Below, in pieces: positions 18,188-25,849 of a stretch of DNA of 64,000 nt; the stretch's first letter is position 1, and the number at the start of each line of letters is the position of its first letter. The notes under the pieces are model-generated. The model had not been told where the DNA came from and ran no database searches. It worked only from the letters and a program-made list of their open reading frames with translations. The DNA is from Rhodocyclus tenuis (GTDB lineage Bacteria > Pseudomonadota > Gammaproteobacteria > Burkholderiales > Rhodocyclaceae). Location: NCBI RefSeq assembly GCF_014197755.1, contig NZ_JACIGE010000006.1, positions 124,001-188,000 on the forward strand, given 5' to 3'. The position numbers and the translations under genes are program-made.

Positions 18188-18463
18188 TTACTGATGGTTG
18201 TCGGTGTAGGGCAGCAGCGCCAGGAAGCGCGCACGCTTGATCGCCACCGACAGCTGACGCTGGTAGCCGGCCTTGGTGCCGGTCAGACGTGCAGGCATGA
18301 TCTTGGCGTTTTCGGCGATGTATTCCTTGAACTGGTCAACATCCTTGTAGTCGATTTCCTCGACCTTCTCTGCGGTGAAGCGGCAGAACTTGCGGCGCTT
18401 GAACAGACCGCCGCCACGCTTCTTGCCGTTTTTGTCATCCTTCTTCTTGAAGAACCTGGCCAT
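18188..18463 (-). CDS. rpsR: 30S ribosomal protein S18
   Basis: This 91-residue basic protein has the S18 core [50 protein letters not shown]. Its N-terminal extension [19 protein letters not shown] is longer and more basic than in E. coli S18 (75 residues), a pattern common in Betaproteobacteria. The segment [13 protein letters not shown] carries the single Cys. The protein binds 16S rRNA together with S6. The start at 18463 lies inside the 3' end of priB (29-base overlap), with AGAAGGAAAG as the ribosome-binding site within the priB coding sequence. Translational coupling to priB is therefore likely. Confidence 0.97.
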   Translation of the reverse strand: MARFFKKKDDKNGKKRGGGLFKRRKFCRFTAEKVEEIDYKDVDQFKEYIAENAKIMPARLTGTKAGYQRQLSVAIKRARFLALLPYTDNHQ

Positions 18464-18764
18464 TTTGCTTTCCTTCTACAAATTCGATCGTGTGTATGTG
18501 CAATCTCAACTGCTTGCCGTTGGCGCTGCGTGCGGCGAGAAATCCGCTCAGGCGGACCGTCGCTCCCGTTGGCGCCGCCTGTATCCAGCGCGCTACGGGC
18601 CCCAGGCCGATGGCCTGGACTTCACACTCGACACGCCGTGGCACGTCCGCTTCGATCTGCTCCGACTGATGCCTGATCAGGCACTCACTCACCGGCACAC
18701 CGGCCGGGGTGAAGCGGAGGGCCTTGCGTTCGACGAGAACGCCGGCCAGATCGACGCGATTCAG
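18435..18764 (-). CDS. priB: Primosomal replication protein N (PriB), apparent CTG start
   Basis: A 109-residue OB-fold protein sits between rpsF and rpsR, the conserved place of priB. The residues read (L/M)[23 protein letters not shown] at the N-terminus and end [17 protein letters not shown], matching the single-strand-binding PriB pattern. PriB acts in replication restart with PriA and DnaT. No in-frame ATG, GTG or TTG exists at a sensible position: the frame upstream runs on into rpsF. The best start is CTG at 18764-18762, preceded by GGGAG five bases upstream. The start lies 14 bases after the rpsF stop. Gene finders restricted to the three common starts would miss it or extend it wrongly. 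The 3' end overlaps rpsR by 29 bases. Confidence 0.85.
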   Translation of the reverse strand: MNRVDLAGVLVERKALRFTPAGVPVSECLIRHQSEQIEADVPRRVECEVQAIGLGPVARWIQAAPTGATVRLSGFLAARSANGKQLRLHIHTIEFVEGKQNGQVLQEEG

Positions 18765-18778
18765 CGAGTCTCCCGAGT

Positions 18779-19165
18779 TCAGGCTGCCGGTTGCTCGGTG
18801 GCTTCCACCTTGGCCTCGGCCTTCGGTTCGAGCAGCGAGCGCGCCTTTTCTTCCTTCATCATCGGCGAAGGCGTGCTGATGGCCTTCTTCGTCTTGATGG
18901 TGAGGTGGCGGAGAACGGCGTCGTTGAACTTGAAGGCATGCTCGAGTTCGGCCAGCGTTTCGCCGTCGCACTCGATGTTCATCAGCACGTAGTGCGCCTT
19001 GTGCAGCTTCTGGATCGGGTAGGCCAGTTGACGACGGCCCCAGTCTTCCAGGCGGTGGATCTGGCCGTTGCGAGTGGTGACGAGCGAGCGATAACGCTCG
19101 ACCATCGCCGGGACCTGCTCGCTCTGGTCCGGATGCACGATGAAAACGATTTCGTAATGACGCAT
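18779..19165 (-). CDS. rpsF: 30S ribosomal protein S6
   Basis: This 128-residue protein begins [21 protein letters not shown] and contains the S6 hallmark [28 protein letters not shown]. Its C-terminal tail rich in Lys, Glu and Ala corresponds to the region that is glutamylated in some bacteria, though no poly-Glu end is present. S6 binds the 30S platform as a heterodimer with S18. I start it at the ATG at 19165, five bases after an AAGGAG; the longer frame begins at a GTG inside the leader. It is the first gene of the operon, under a good sigma-70 promoter and behind a leader hairpin that may mediate S6:S18 autoregulation. Confidence 0.97.
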   Translation of the reverse strand: MRHYEIVFIVHPDQSEQVPAMVERYRSLVTTRNGQIHRLEDWGRRQLAYPIQKLHKAHYVLMNIECDGETLAELEHAFKFNDAVLRHLTIKTKKAISTPSPMMKEEKARSLLEPKAEAKVEATEQPAA

Positions 19166-19188
19166 GAACACTCCTTATGGCAAAAACC

Positions 19189-19210
19189 CCCCGCCATGCG
19201 AACGGTGGGG
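19189..19210 (-). promoter_or_regulatory. Leader hairpin upstream of rpsF, possible S6:S18 autoregulatory element
   Basis: On the minus strand CCCCACC pairs with GGCGGGG (one non-Watson-Crick position) around the 8-base loop GTTCGCAT, and a GG-TTTTT run follows. It lies 24 bases before the rpsF start and downstream of the predicted transcription start. Leader RNAs with a CCG-containing stem that bind S6:S18 are known in many bacteria, and CCG occurs at the stem-loop junction here. An attenuator is an alternative, because the T-run resembles a terminator. Confidence 0.45.
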
Positions 19211-19229
19211 CAAGGTGGAAAAGCCGGCG

Positions 19230-19259
19230 ATTATAGCGGTTTACCGCGCCCTTGTTCAA
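19230..19259 (-). promoter_or_regulatory. Sigma-70-type promoter of the rpsF operon
   Basis: On the minus strand TTGAAC (-35, 19259-19254) and TATAAT (-10, 19235-19230) are separated by 18 bases. The -10 is a perfect consensus match. Transcription would start near 19223, giving a leader of about 57 bases before rpsF. Confidence 0.75.
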
Positions 19260-19317
19260 CAAAGTGCGCGGCAAGTCTGCTGGGCGTAGCGCAAACCTCT
19301 GGCAAACAGCGAAAAAG

Positions 19318-20259
19318 CTACAGCTGGTACTCTTCGCCGCCGCCGGCCATCGCCATGTCGACCGCGTGCCGTGGCAGGTGCGGTGCAAACAGCTCGATGA
19401 AATCATAGTCATAGCGGCGCAGGCGGACACCACGACGCAAGCCGAGACGCGTGGTATTGGCGCCGAACAGGTGTTCGGCGTCGAGCGCGCCGATTCCAGC
19501 ATCGCGCACCGGGTCATAAGCCATGCTGGCGATGATGCCGATACCGAGGCCAAGACCGACGTAGGTCTTGATCACGTCGGCGTCGATCGCCGTCAGCATG
19601 ATCGTCGGCGTCAGTTGCATGCGCTCAAAAGCCTGGTTGATGCGCGAACGACCGGAGAAGGCCGGATCGTAGGTGATCAGCGGCCAGCGCGCCAGCGACG
19701 CCAGCGTCAGGCTGCCCTCGGCGAGCAGCGGGTGGCCGGACGGGGCGATCACGCAGTGCGACCACTGATGGCAGGGCAAGCCAACCAGCTGCGGATAATG
19801 GTCAAGTGCTTCGGTAGCGATGGCGATGTCGGCCTCGCCCTTTTCGGTCCATTCGGCGATCTGCGTCGGGCTACCCTGGCGCATCGACAGGCGCACTGAG
19901 GGATGCCGGTCGACGAACTGCTTGACCACCAGCGGCAAGGCATAGCGCGCCTGCGTATGCGTCGTCGCCACGACCAGGCTGCCGCTGCCGCCGCCGGTAT
20001 ATTCCTCGCCGACGCGCTTGATGTTCTCGGCTTCGCGCAGCATGCGGCCGGCAATCTCGACGACCTCACGTCCAGGCTCGGTAATCCCGGTCAGACGCTT
20101 GCCGCTGCGCTCGAAAATGATGATGCCCAGTTCGTCCTCAAGTAGCTTGATCTGCTTGGAAACGCCCGGCTGCGAGGTATAGAGTGCCTCGGCAGCTTCC
20201 GAAACATGCAGCCCGCGACGGGCGACTTCGACGAGGTAACGCAATTGTTGAAGTTTCAT
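19318..20259 (-). CDS. cysB: LysR-family transcriptional regulator CysB
   Basis: This 313-residue LysR-type regulator has the CysB signature MKLQQLRYLVEVARRGLHVSEAAEALYTSQPGVSKQI at the helix-turn-helix (about residues 18-40). The effector domain contains TTHTQARYALP (about residues 99-110), the segment that binds sulfate or N-acetylserine in CysB/Cbl proteins, and DADVIKTYVGLGLGIGIIA. It activates cysteine biosynthesis genes when reduced sulfur is short. Length (E. coli 324) is right. It diverges from cysI, and the 233-base interval between them is AT-rich compared with the rest of the window, as expected for a shared control region. It is almost certainly the regulator of the adjacent operon. 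Confidence 0.93.
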   Translation of the reverse strand: MKLQQLRYLVEVARRGLHVSEAAEALYTSQPGVSKQIKLLEDELGIIIFERSGKRLTGITEPGREVVEIAGRMLREAENIKRVGEEYTGGGSGSLVVATTHTQARYALPLVVKQFVDRHPSVRLSMRQGSPTQIAEWTEKGEADIAIATEALDHYPQLVGLPCHQWSHCVIAPSGHPLLAEGSLTLASLARWPLITYDPAFSGRSRINQAFERMQLTPTIMLTAIDADVIKTYVGLGLGIGIIASMAYDPVRDAGIGALDAEHLFGANTTRLGLRRGVRLRRYDYDFIELFAPHLPRHAVDMAMAGGGEEYQL

Positions 20260-20492
20260 CGGTGCACCTGGGCAGAGGCCAAACGGCGAAGCGGCGGAAA
20301 TCCGGCGAATTAATAACAGAGAGTTATAACAATCTAACTGAACAGTCTTTTTGGATCAATAGTGCACTGCTACGATGCCGCCAGTTCGGAGCTTGCCGTA
20401 AGTTTCGCCTTCCCGTCACACCTTACACTCCGGCCGTCGCCCGCACAGAAGATCGTGCCGGCAGCGACTCCGGCCGAAACGGAAAACCCACG
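20260..20492. promoter_or_regulatory. cysB/cysI divergent control region
   Basis: This 233-base interval contains an unusually AT-rich core (about 20309-20360) with the palindrome GTTATAAC at 20323-20330 and adjacent TAATAACA and AATCTAAC half-site-like words. CysB sites are long and poorly conserved, so I infer that the core binds CysB. A -10-like TACGAT lies near 20371, but no well-spaced -35 is evident. Confidence 0.45.
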
Positions 20493-22208
20493 ATGTATCG
20501 CTACGATACCAAGGACCAGCGCCTGATCGACGAGCGCGCCGCCCAGTTTGCCGACCAGATGGCGCGCCATGCCGCCGGCGAACTGTCGGCCGACGAGCTG
20601 CGCCCGCTGCGCCTGCAGAACGGCCTGTATATCCAGCGCCACGGACCGATGCTGCGCATCGCCATCCCGTACGGCTTGCTGTCGGCGGCGCAGCTGCGCA
20701 AGCTCGCCGACATCACGCGCCGCTACGATCGCGGCTACGGCCACTTCACGACGCGGCAGAACCTGCAGCTCAATTGGCCGAAATTCGAGGAGACGCCGGC
20801 GATTATCGGCGAACTGGCCGGCGTGCAGATGCACGCCATCCAGACCTCGGGCAACTGCGTGCGCAACGTCACCTCAGATCACTTTGCCGGCATCGCGCCG
20901 GACGAGATCGCCGACCCGCGCCCCTACTGCGAGATCATCCGCCAGTGGTCGACCATCCACCCGGAGTTCGCCTTCCTGCCGCGCAAGTTCAAGATTGCCG
21001 TCAACGCCGCCGGCACCGACCGGGCGCTGATCCGCGCGCACGACATCGGTCTTGAAGTGGTTCGCGGCGAAGATGGCGAGTTCGGCCTGCGCGTTTTCGT
21101 CGGCGGCGGCCTCGGGCGGACACCGATCATCGGCAAACTGCTCGTTGATTTCCTGCCGCGCCGGCACCTGCTTTCGTACCTCGACGCGGTGCTGCGCGTC
21201 TATAACCGCCACGGCCGCCGCGACAACATGTACAAGGCGCGCATCAAGATTCTCGTGCAGGCGCTGGGTGTCGACGAATTCCGCCGTCAGGTCGAAGACG
21301 AATGGGCGCTGTACCGCGACGGGCCATTGACGCTGACCGACGAGGAATTCGCGCGCGTCGCCGCCGACTTTGCGCCGCCGGCCTATGCCATGGTCAGCGA
21401 TGTCGCTGGCGAACGCGCCGCGCTCGACCGGCTCGCCGCCAGCGAACCCGGTTTCGCACGCTGGTTGTCGCGTAACGTGCATGCGCACAAGGTTGCCGGC
21501 TACGCCGCCGTCACCCTGTCGTTGAAGAAGACCGGTGTCGCCCCCGGCGACATCACGGCCGAGCAGATGGATGCCGTCGCCGATCTCGCCGAGCGTTTCA
21601 GCTTCGGCGAACTGCGCAGCAGCCACGAACAGAATCTGGTTCTCGCCGACGTGCGCCTGAGCGATCTGCCCGAAGTCTGGCGGATCAGCGCCGCCGCCGG
21701 GCTGGCGACGCCGAACATCGGCCTGCTCACCGACATCATCTGCTGCCCCGGCGGCGACCTCTGCTCGCTCGCCAACGCGCGCTCGGTGCCGGTTGCCGAG
21801 GCAGTGCAGCAGCGCTTTGCCGATGCCGACGCGCTCGACAAGCTCGGCAAGCTGTCGCTCAACATCTCCGGCTGCATGAACTCCTGCGGCCATCACCACC
21901 TTGCCGACATCGGCATCCTCGGCGTCGACAAAAACGGCGAGGAGTGGTACCAGATCACGCTCGGTGGCCGCCAGGGCAATGCGGCGACGATCGGCAGCGT
22001 CATCGGCCCGTCCTTCCGCGCCGACGAGGTGCCGGAAGTGGTCGAGGCGCTGGTCGCGGTGCACCAGGAAAACGCGGCCCCTGGTGAGCTTTTCGCCGAC
22101 AGCCTCGCGCGCATCGGTAGCACCCCCTTCCGCGAGCGCGCCTACGCCGGGCGCGGTCGCCACATCCCAGAGAAAAGGAAAGCCGCCGATGGCGCGGATC
22201 ATTCGTAA
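20493..22208 (+). CDS. cysI: Assimilatory sulfite reductase, sirohaem/[4Fe-4S] subunit (nitrite/sulfite reductase family)
   Basis: This 571-residue enzyme reduces sulfite to sulfide with six electrons. It has the duplicated ferredoxin-like/sirohaem fold: substrate-side GHFTTRQNLQLNWP near residue 85, IQTSGNCVRNVTSDHFAG near 120, and the FeS-sirohaem Cys ligands in IICCPGGDLC and NISGCMNSCGHHH. The start MYRYDTKDQR at 20493 is chosen over the frame opening at 20184, because the latter overlaps the control region and cysB. There is no flavoprotein cysJ in the window, so the electron donor is probably ferredoxin or another protein. The stop overlaps the start of the DUF934 gene by 20 bases. Confidence 0.92.
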   Translation: MYRYDTKDQRLIDERAAQFADQMARHAAGELSADELRPLRLQNGLYIQRHGPMLRIAIPYGLLSAAQLRKLADITRRYDRGYGHFTTRQNLQLNWPKFEETPAIIGELAGVQMHAIQTSGNCVRNVTSDHFAGIAPDEIADPRPYCEIIRQWSTIHPEFAFLPRKFKIAVNAAGTDRALIRAHDIGLEVVRGEDGEFGLRVFVGGGLGRTPIIGKLLVDFLPRRHLLSYLDAVLRVYNRHGRRDNMYKARIKILVQALGVDEFRRQVEDEWALYRDGPLTLTDEEFARVAADFAPPAYAMVSDVAGERAALDRLAASEPGFARWLSRNVHAHKVAGYAAVTLSLKKTGVAPGDITAEQMDAVADLAERFSFGELRSSHEQNLVLADVRLSDLPEVWRISAAAGLATPNIGLLTDIICCPGGDLCSLANARSVPVAEAVQQRFADADALDKLGKLSLNISGCMNSCGHHHLADIGILGVDKNGEEWYQITLGGRQGNAATIGSVIGPSFRADEVPEVVEALVAVHQENAAPGELFADSLARIGSTPFRERAYAGRGRHIPEKRKAADGADHS

Positions 22209-22716
22209 TTCCCGCGTCGAGGACGACGCCTGGACACTGCTGCCCAAGATCGACGCCGCTGCCGACGCAGCGCAAACGCCGCCCGCCGGCCCGCTGCTGC
22301 TACCGCTTGACGTATGGCTGGCGCAACGCGAACAACTGCTGGCGCGTGGGGAAGCGCTCGGCGTCTGGCTCGACGCCGCTGACGACCCGGCGGCAATCGC
22401 CGCCGACCTCGAACACTTCACACTCCTCGCGGTGAACTTCCCGAAATTCACCGACGGCCGCGGCTACAGCATCGCGCGCACGCTGCGCGAACGTTACGGC
22501 TATCGGGGCGAACTGCGCGCCATCGGCGACGTGTTGCACGACCAGCTGTACCTGCTGCGTCGCTGCGGCTTCGACGCTTTCGCCTTGCGTGCCGACAAGG
22601 ATGCCGAGCGCGCGCTGGCAGGCCTGACGGCCTTCAGCGACAGCTATCAGGGCGCCGTCGAGCAGCCGCTGCCGCTGTTCCGCCGCCGCCCGGCGCAACC
22701 GGGAGAAGCGGTATGA
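22189..22716 (+). CDS. DUF934 family protein, sulfite-reduction associated
   Basis: This 175-residue protein of the DUF934 family is found almost always beside cysI/cysH in Proteobacteria. Recognisable segments are FTLLAVNFPKFTDGRGYSIARTLRERYGYRGELRAIGDVLHDQLYLLRRCGFDAF. The gene starts at ATG 22189 with AAAAGGAAAG seven bases upstream, within the end of cysI (20-base overlap), and ends overlapping cysH by four bases. Tight coupling implies stoichiometric production with sulfite reductase and APS reductase. An accessory role in electron delivery or assembly of the sulfite reductase is often suspected, but the biochemical function is not established. It is soluble, without Cys motifs for metal binding (a single Cys is seen near RRCGFDAF). 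Confidence 0.9.
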   Translation: MARIIRNSRVEDDAWTLLPKIDAAADAAQTPPAGPLLLPLDVWLAQREQLLARGEALGVWLDAADDPAAIAADLEHFTLLAVNFPKFTDGRGYSIARTLRERYGYRGELRAIGDVLHDQLYLLRRCGFDAFALRADKDAERALAGLTAFSDSYQGAVEQPLPLFRRRPAQPGEAV

Positions 22717-23486
22717 AGCGTCCCGACTATCGCGGCGACGCCGAACTCGTCGCCCGCGTCGACCAGCGCAGTGCCGAAGCGCTCGCGCTGCTGCGCGAGA
22801 TCGCGCATGACTTCGCCCCTGCCGTCTTCGCCAGCAGCCTCGGCGTCGAGGACATGGTGCTGACCGACCTGATCGCGCGCGAGCAACTGCCGATCGGCAT
22901 CTTCACGCTCGACACCGGCCGCCTGCCCGAGGAAACCTACACCCTGCTCGACACCACGCGCCGCCATTTCGGCCTGCCGGTGGCGGTGCATTTCCCGCAG
23001 CGCGAGGCACTCGAAGCCTGGGTCGACGAGCATGGCATCAACGCCTTCTACGACTCGGTCGAGCAGCGCCGCGCCTGCTGCCGGCTGCGCAAGGTCGAAC
23101 CGCTCGGCCGCGCGCTCGCCGGCGCCAAGGCGTGGATCACTGGCCAGCGCGCCGAACAGTCGGTAACGCGCGCCGGACTCGCGCTGCGTGAGGAAGACGC
23201 CGCGCACGGCATCGCCAAGTTCAACCCGCTCACCGCGTGGAGCGAGCGCGAGGTGTGGGCCTACGTGCAGCTGCACGAAGTGCCGTACAACGCGCTGCAC
23301 GACCGCTTTTACCCGAGCATCGGCTGTGCGCCATGCACGCGCGCCGTCAGCGCCGGCGAGGACGTTCGCGCCGGCCGCTGGTGGTGGGAAAATGCCGAGG
23401 TGCGCGAGTGCGGACTGCACCCCGGCTCGCATGCAGCCAGCTCAGCCGACGTCTCCCCGATCAGCCCAGGAAACAAGACCCGATGA
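22713..23486 (+). CDS. cysH: Assimilatory adenylyl-sulfate (APS) reductase
   Basis: This 257-residue enzyme reduces APS to sulfite and AMP with thioredoxin. The P-loop-like PAPS reductase fold is seen in FASSLGVEDMVLTDL and FTLDTGRLPEETY. The paired Cys motif RRACCRLRK and GCAPCTR mark the [4Fe-4S] cluster of the APS-type (plant/Pseudomonas-like) enzyme, absent from E. coli PAPS reductase. The catalytic Cys is in VRECGLHPG near the C-terminus. The presence of this APS-specific form agrees with the absence of cysC (APS kinase) in the operon. The start overlaps the DUF934 stop (ATGA) and its stop overlaps the cysD start (ATGA). Confidence 0.93.
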   Translation: MKRPDYRGDAELVARVDQRSAEALALLREIAHDFAPAVFASSLGVEDMVLTDLIAREQLPIGIFTLDTGRLPEETYTLLDTTRRHFGLPVAVHFPQREALEAWVDEHGINAFYDSVEQRRACCRLRKVEPLGRALAGAKAWITGQRAEQSVTRAGLALREEDAAHGIAKFNPLTAWSEREVWAYVQLHEVPYNALHDRFYPSIGCAPCTRAVSAGEDVRAGRWWWENAEVRECGLHPGSHAASSADVSPISPGNKTR

Positions 23487-24415
23487 ATTCCCCTGTATCG
23501 CCCACCGCGGCCGCCGGCAGCGAGCTGTCGCACCTCGACTGGCTCGAAGCCGAAGCCATCCACATCATGCGTGAGGTTGCCGGCCAGTGCAGCCGGCCGG
23601 CGCTGCTCTTCTCCGGCGGCAAGGACTCGATCTGCCTGTTGCGCCTCGCCGAAAAGGCGTTCCGCCCCGGCCGCTTTCCCTTCCCGCTGCTGCATATCGA
23701 CACCGGCCACAACTATCCCGAGGTGATCGACTTTCGCGACCGCCGCGCCGCCGAGATCGGCGAACGGCTGATCGTGCGTTCTGTCGAGGATTCGATGGCG
23801 CGCGGTACCGTCGTGCTGCGCACACCAGGCGAATCGCGCAACAAGCACCAGTCGGTGACGCTGCTCGAAGCGATCGAGGAGCACGGCTTCGACGCCTGCA
23901 TCGGCGGCGCGCGGCGCGACGAGGAAAAGGCGCGCGCCAAGGAGCGCATCTTTTCCTTCCGCGACGAATTCGGTCAGTGGGATCCGAAGAACCAGCGCCC
24001 GGAACTATGGAACCTGTACAACGCGCGTATCACCCGCGGCGAGAACATGCGCGTCTTCCCGATCTCGAACTGGACAGAGCTCGACGTCTGGCAGTACATC
24101 GAACGCGAAGGCCTTGAGCTGCCTTCGATCTACTTCGCGCACCGCCGCCCGGTGGTGCGCCGCAACGGCCTGCTGGCGCCGGTGACACCGGTGACGCCGG
24201 TGCAGCCCGGCGACGTCGTCGAGGACCTGCAGGTGCGTTTCCGCACCGTCGGCGACATCACCTGCACGGCGCCGGTCGAATCGGCTGCCGTCAGCATCGC
24301 CGAGATCATCGAGGAAACGGCGATCACCACGGTCAGCGAACGCGGCGCAACGCGCCTTGACGATCAGACCTCGGAAGCGTCGATGGAACAACGCAAGAAG
24401 GAAGGTTATTTCTGA
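23483..24415 (+). CDS. cysD: Sulfate adenylyltransferase subunit 2 (ATP sulfurylase small subunit)
   Basis: This 310-residue protein catalyses adenylation of sulfate to APS in complex with the GTPase CysN. The PP-loop ATP-pyrophosphatase motif FSGGKDSICLL lies near residues 43-53. Further CysD markers are LHIDTGHNYPEVIDFRDR, GARRDEEKARAKERIFSFRD and FPISNWTELDVWQYI. The start MNSPVSPTAAAG at 23483 overlaps the cysH stop by four bases (ATGA), so I reject the much longer frame opening at 23237. Length matches E. coli CysD (302). The stop shares one base with the cysN start (TGATG). A short tandem duplication gives TPVTPVQPG in the loop near residue 235. Confidence 0.95.
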   Translation: MNSPVSPTAAAGSELSHLDWLEAEAIHIMREVAGQCSRPALLFSGGKDSICLLRLAEKAFRPGRFPFPLLHIDTGHNYPEVIDFRDRRAAEIGERLIVRSVEDSMARGTVVLRTPGESRNKHQSVTLLEAIEEHGFDACIGGARRDEEKARAKERIFSFRDEFGQWDPKNQRPELWNLYNARITRGENMRVFPISNWTELDVWQYIEREGLELPSIYFAHRRPVVRRNGLLAPVTPVTPVQPGDVVEDLQVRFRTVGDITCTAPVESAAVSIAEIIEETAITTVSERGATRLDDQTSEASMEQRKKEGYF

Positions 24416-25743
24416 TGTCAGCGATCGAACATCTGCCTACGGCCGGCACGCCCGCGGCGCCCGAAGACCACGGCCTGCTGCGCTTTCTCACCTGCGGCAG
24501 CGTCGATGACGGCAAGAGCACGCTGATCGGCCGCCTGCTCTACGACTCGCGCACCATCCTCGCCGACACGCTGCACGCGATCGAGCGCACCTCGCAGAAG
24601 CGCGGACTGTCGGCCGTCGACCTGTCGCTGCTTACCGACGGCCTGCAGGCCGAGCGCGAACAGGGAATCACCATCGACGTCGCCTACCGCTACTTCAGCA
24701 CCGGCACGCGCAAGTACATCATCGCCGACGCGCCGGGGCACGAGCAGTACACGCGCAACATGGTCACCGCCGCGTCGACCGCCGATCTGGCGATCATCCT
24801 CATCGACGCGCGTCGTGGCGTGCTGACGCAGACGCGCCGGCATTCGTATCTGGCCAAGCTGATGAACATTCCGCGGCTGGTCGTCGCGGTGAACAAGATG
24901 GACCTCGTCGATCACGCGCAGGCGCGCTTCGACGAGATCCGCGCTGACTACGAGGCTTTCGCCAGCCAGCTCGACATCGAAGTGCGCTTCATCCCGATCT
25001 CGGCGCTGAACGGCGACATGATCGTCGACCGCGGCGATAATCTCGGCTGGTACGAAGGTCCGACGCTGCTCGAACTGCTCGAAGCCGCGCCCGCCGCCGG
25101 CGCCCTGCGGCGCGACCGCGAGAACGCAGCGCTACGCTTCCCGGTGCAGTATGTGTGCCGGCCGCAGGACTCGGCCAACCCCGAACTGCACGATTTCCGC
25201 GGCTTCATGGGACGCATCGAAGCCGGCCGCGTCGCCGTCGGCGACCGGGTGGTGGTGCTGCCGTCGGAGCGCGAAACGCGGGTCCGCGAAATCCGCCTGC
25301 ACGAGTCCGGCCCGGCCGGCGACGGCAAGCTGCCATTCGCGGTGACCGGCCAGTCGGTGACGCTGCTGCTCGAAGACGACATCGACGTCTCGCGCGGTGA
25401 CAGCATCGTCGGCAGCGAACAATTGCCGACCGTCACCCGGCGCATCGAAGCAATGCTCTGCTGGCTGTCGGAATCGCCGCTCGATCCGCGACGCAAGTAC
25501 CTGATCCGGCACACCACGCGCGAAAGCAAGGCGCTGCTCGACGGCATCGACTACCGCGTCGACATCAACAGCCTCGAACACCAGCCGGCCGAACAGCTGG
25601 CGATGAACGACATCGCGCGCGTCGCCTTCCGCCTGGCGCAGCCGCTGGCGGTCGACGCCTACGCCGACGAGCGTGCCACCGGCGCTTTCATCGTCATTGA
25701 CGAAGCCAGCAACAACACCGTCGGCGCCGGCATGATCGTCTGA
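24415..25743 (+). CDS. cysN: Sulfate adenylyltransferase subunit 1 (regulatory GTPase)
   Basis: This 442-residue EF-Tu-like GTPase drives APS synthesis by CysD. G1 is GSVDDGKST, G2 region EREQGITIDVAYRYF, G3 DAPGHEQYTRNM and G4 NKMDLVD. Domains 2 and 3 (beta barrels) follow from about residue 240. There is no C-terminal APS kinase (CysC) fusion: the protein ends at VGAGMIV, so sulfur flows from APS directly to the APS reductase encoded upstream. It is the last gene of the cysI-DUF934-cysH-cysD-cysN operon; a strong intrinsic terminator begins 43 bases after the stop. Confidence 0.95.
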   Translation: MSAIEHLPTAGTPAAPEDHGLLRFLTCGSVDDGKSTLIGRLLYDSRTILADTLHAIERTSQKRGLSAVDLSLLTDGLQAEREQGITIDVAYRYFSTGTRKYIIADAPGHEQYTRNMVTAASTADLAIILIDARRGVLTQTRRHSYLAKLMNIPRLVVAVNKMDLVDHAQARFDEIRADYEAFASQLDIEVRFIPISALNGDMIVDRGDNLGWYEGPTLLELLEAAPAAGALRRDRENAALRFPVQYVCRPQDSANPELHDFRGFMGRIEAGRVAVGDRVVVLPSERETRVREIRLHESGPAGDGKLPFAVTGQSVTLLLEDDIDVSRGDSIVGSEQLPTVTRRIEAMLCWLSESPLDPRRKYLIRHTTRESKALLDGIDYRVDINSLEHQPAEQLAMNDIARVAFRLAQPLAVDAYADERATGAFIVIDEASNNTVGAGMIV

Positions 25744-25785
25744 CGGCCGCCCAGACAGTCGCCAAGCCGCCCTGCAAACTGAAAC

Positions 25786-25817
25786 GCCCTCCCGGCTGCC
25801 GGCCGGGAGGGCTTTTT
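25786..25817 (+). terminator. Intrinsic terminator of the cys operon
   Basis: An 11-bp perfect stem GCCCTCCCGGC / GCCGGGAGGGC with a 5-base loop is followed by TTTTT (25813-25817). It is placed between cysN and the convergent chemoreceptor gene. The minus strand has no T-run, so it serves the plus strand. Confidence 0.93.
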
Positions 25818-25849
25818 CCTTGCGCCGCGGGATACGCGCAGCTTGCCCC

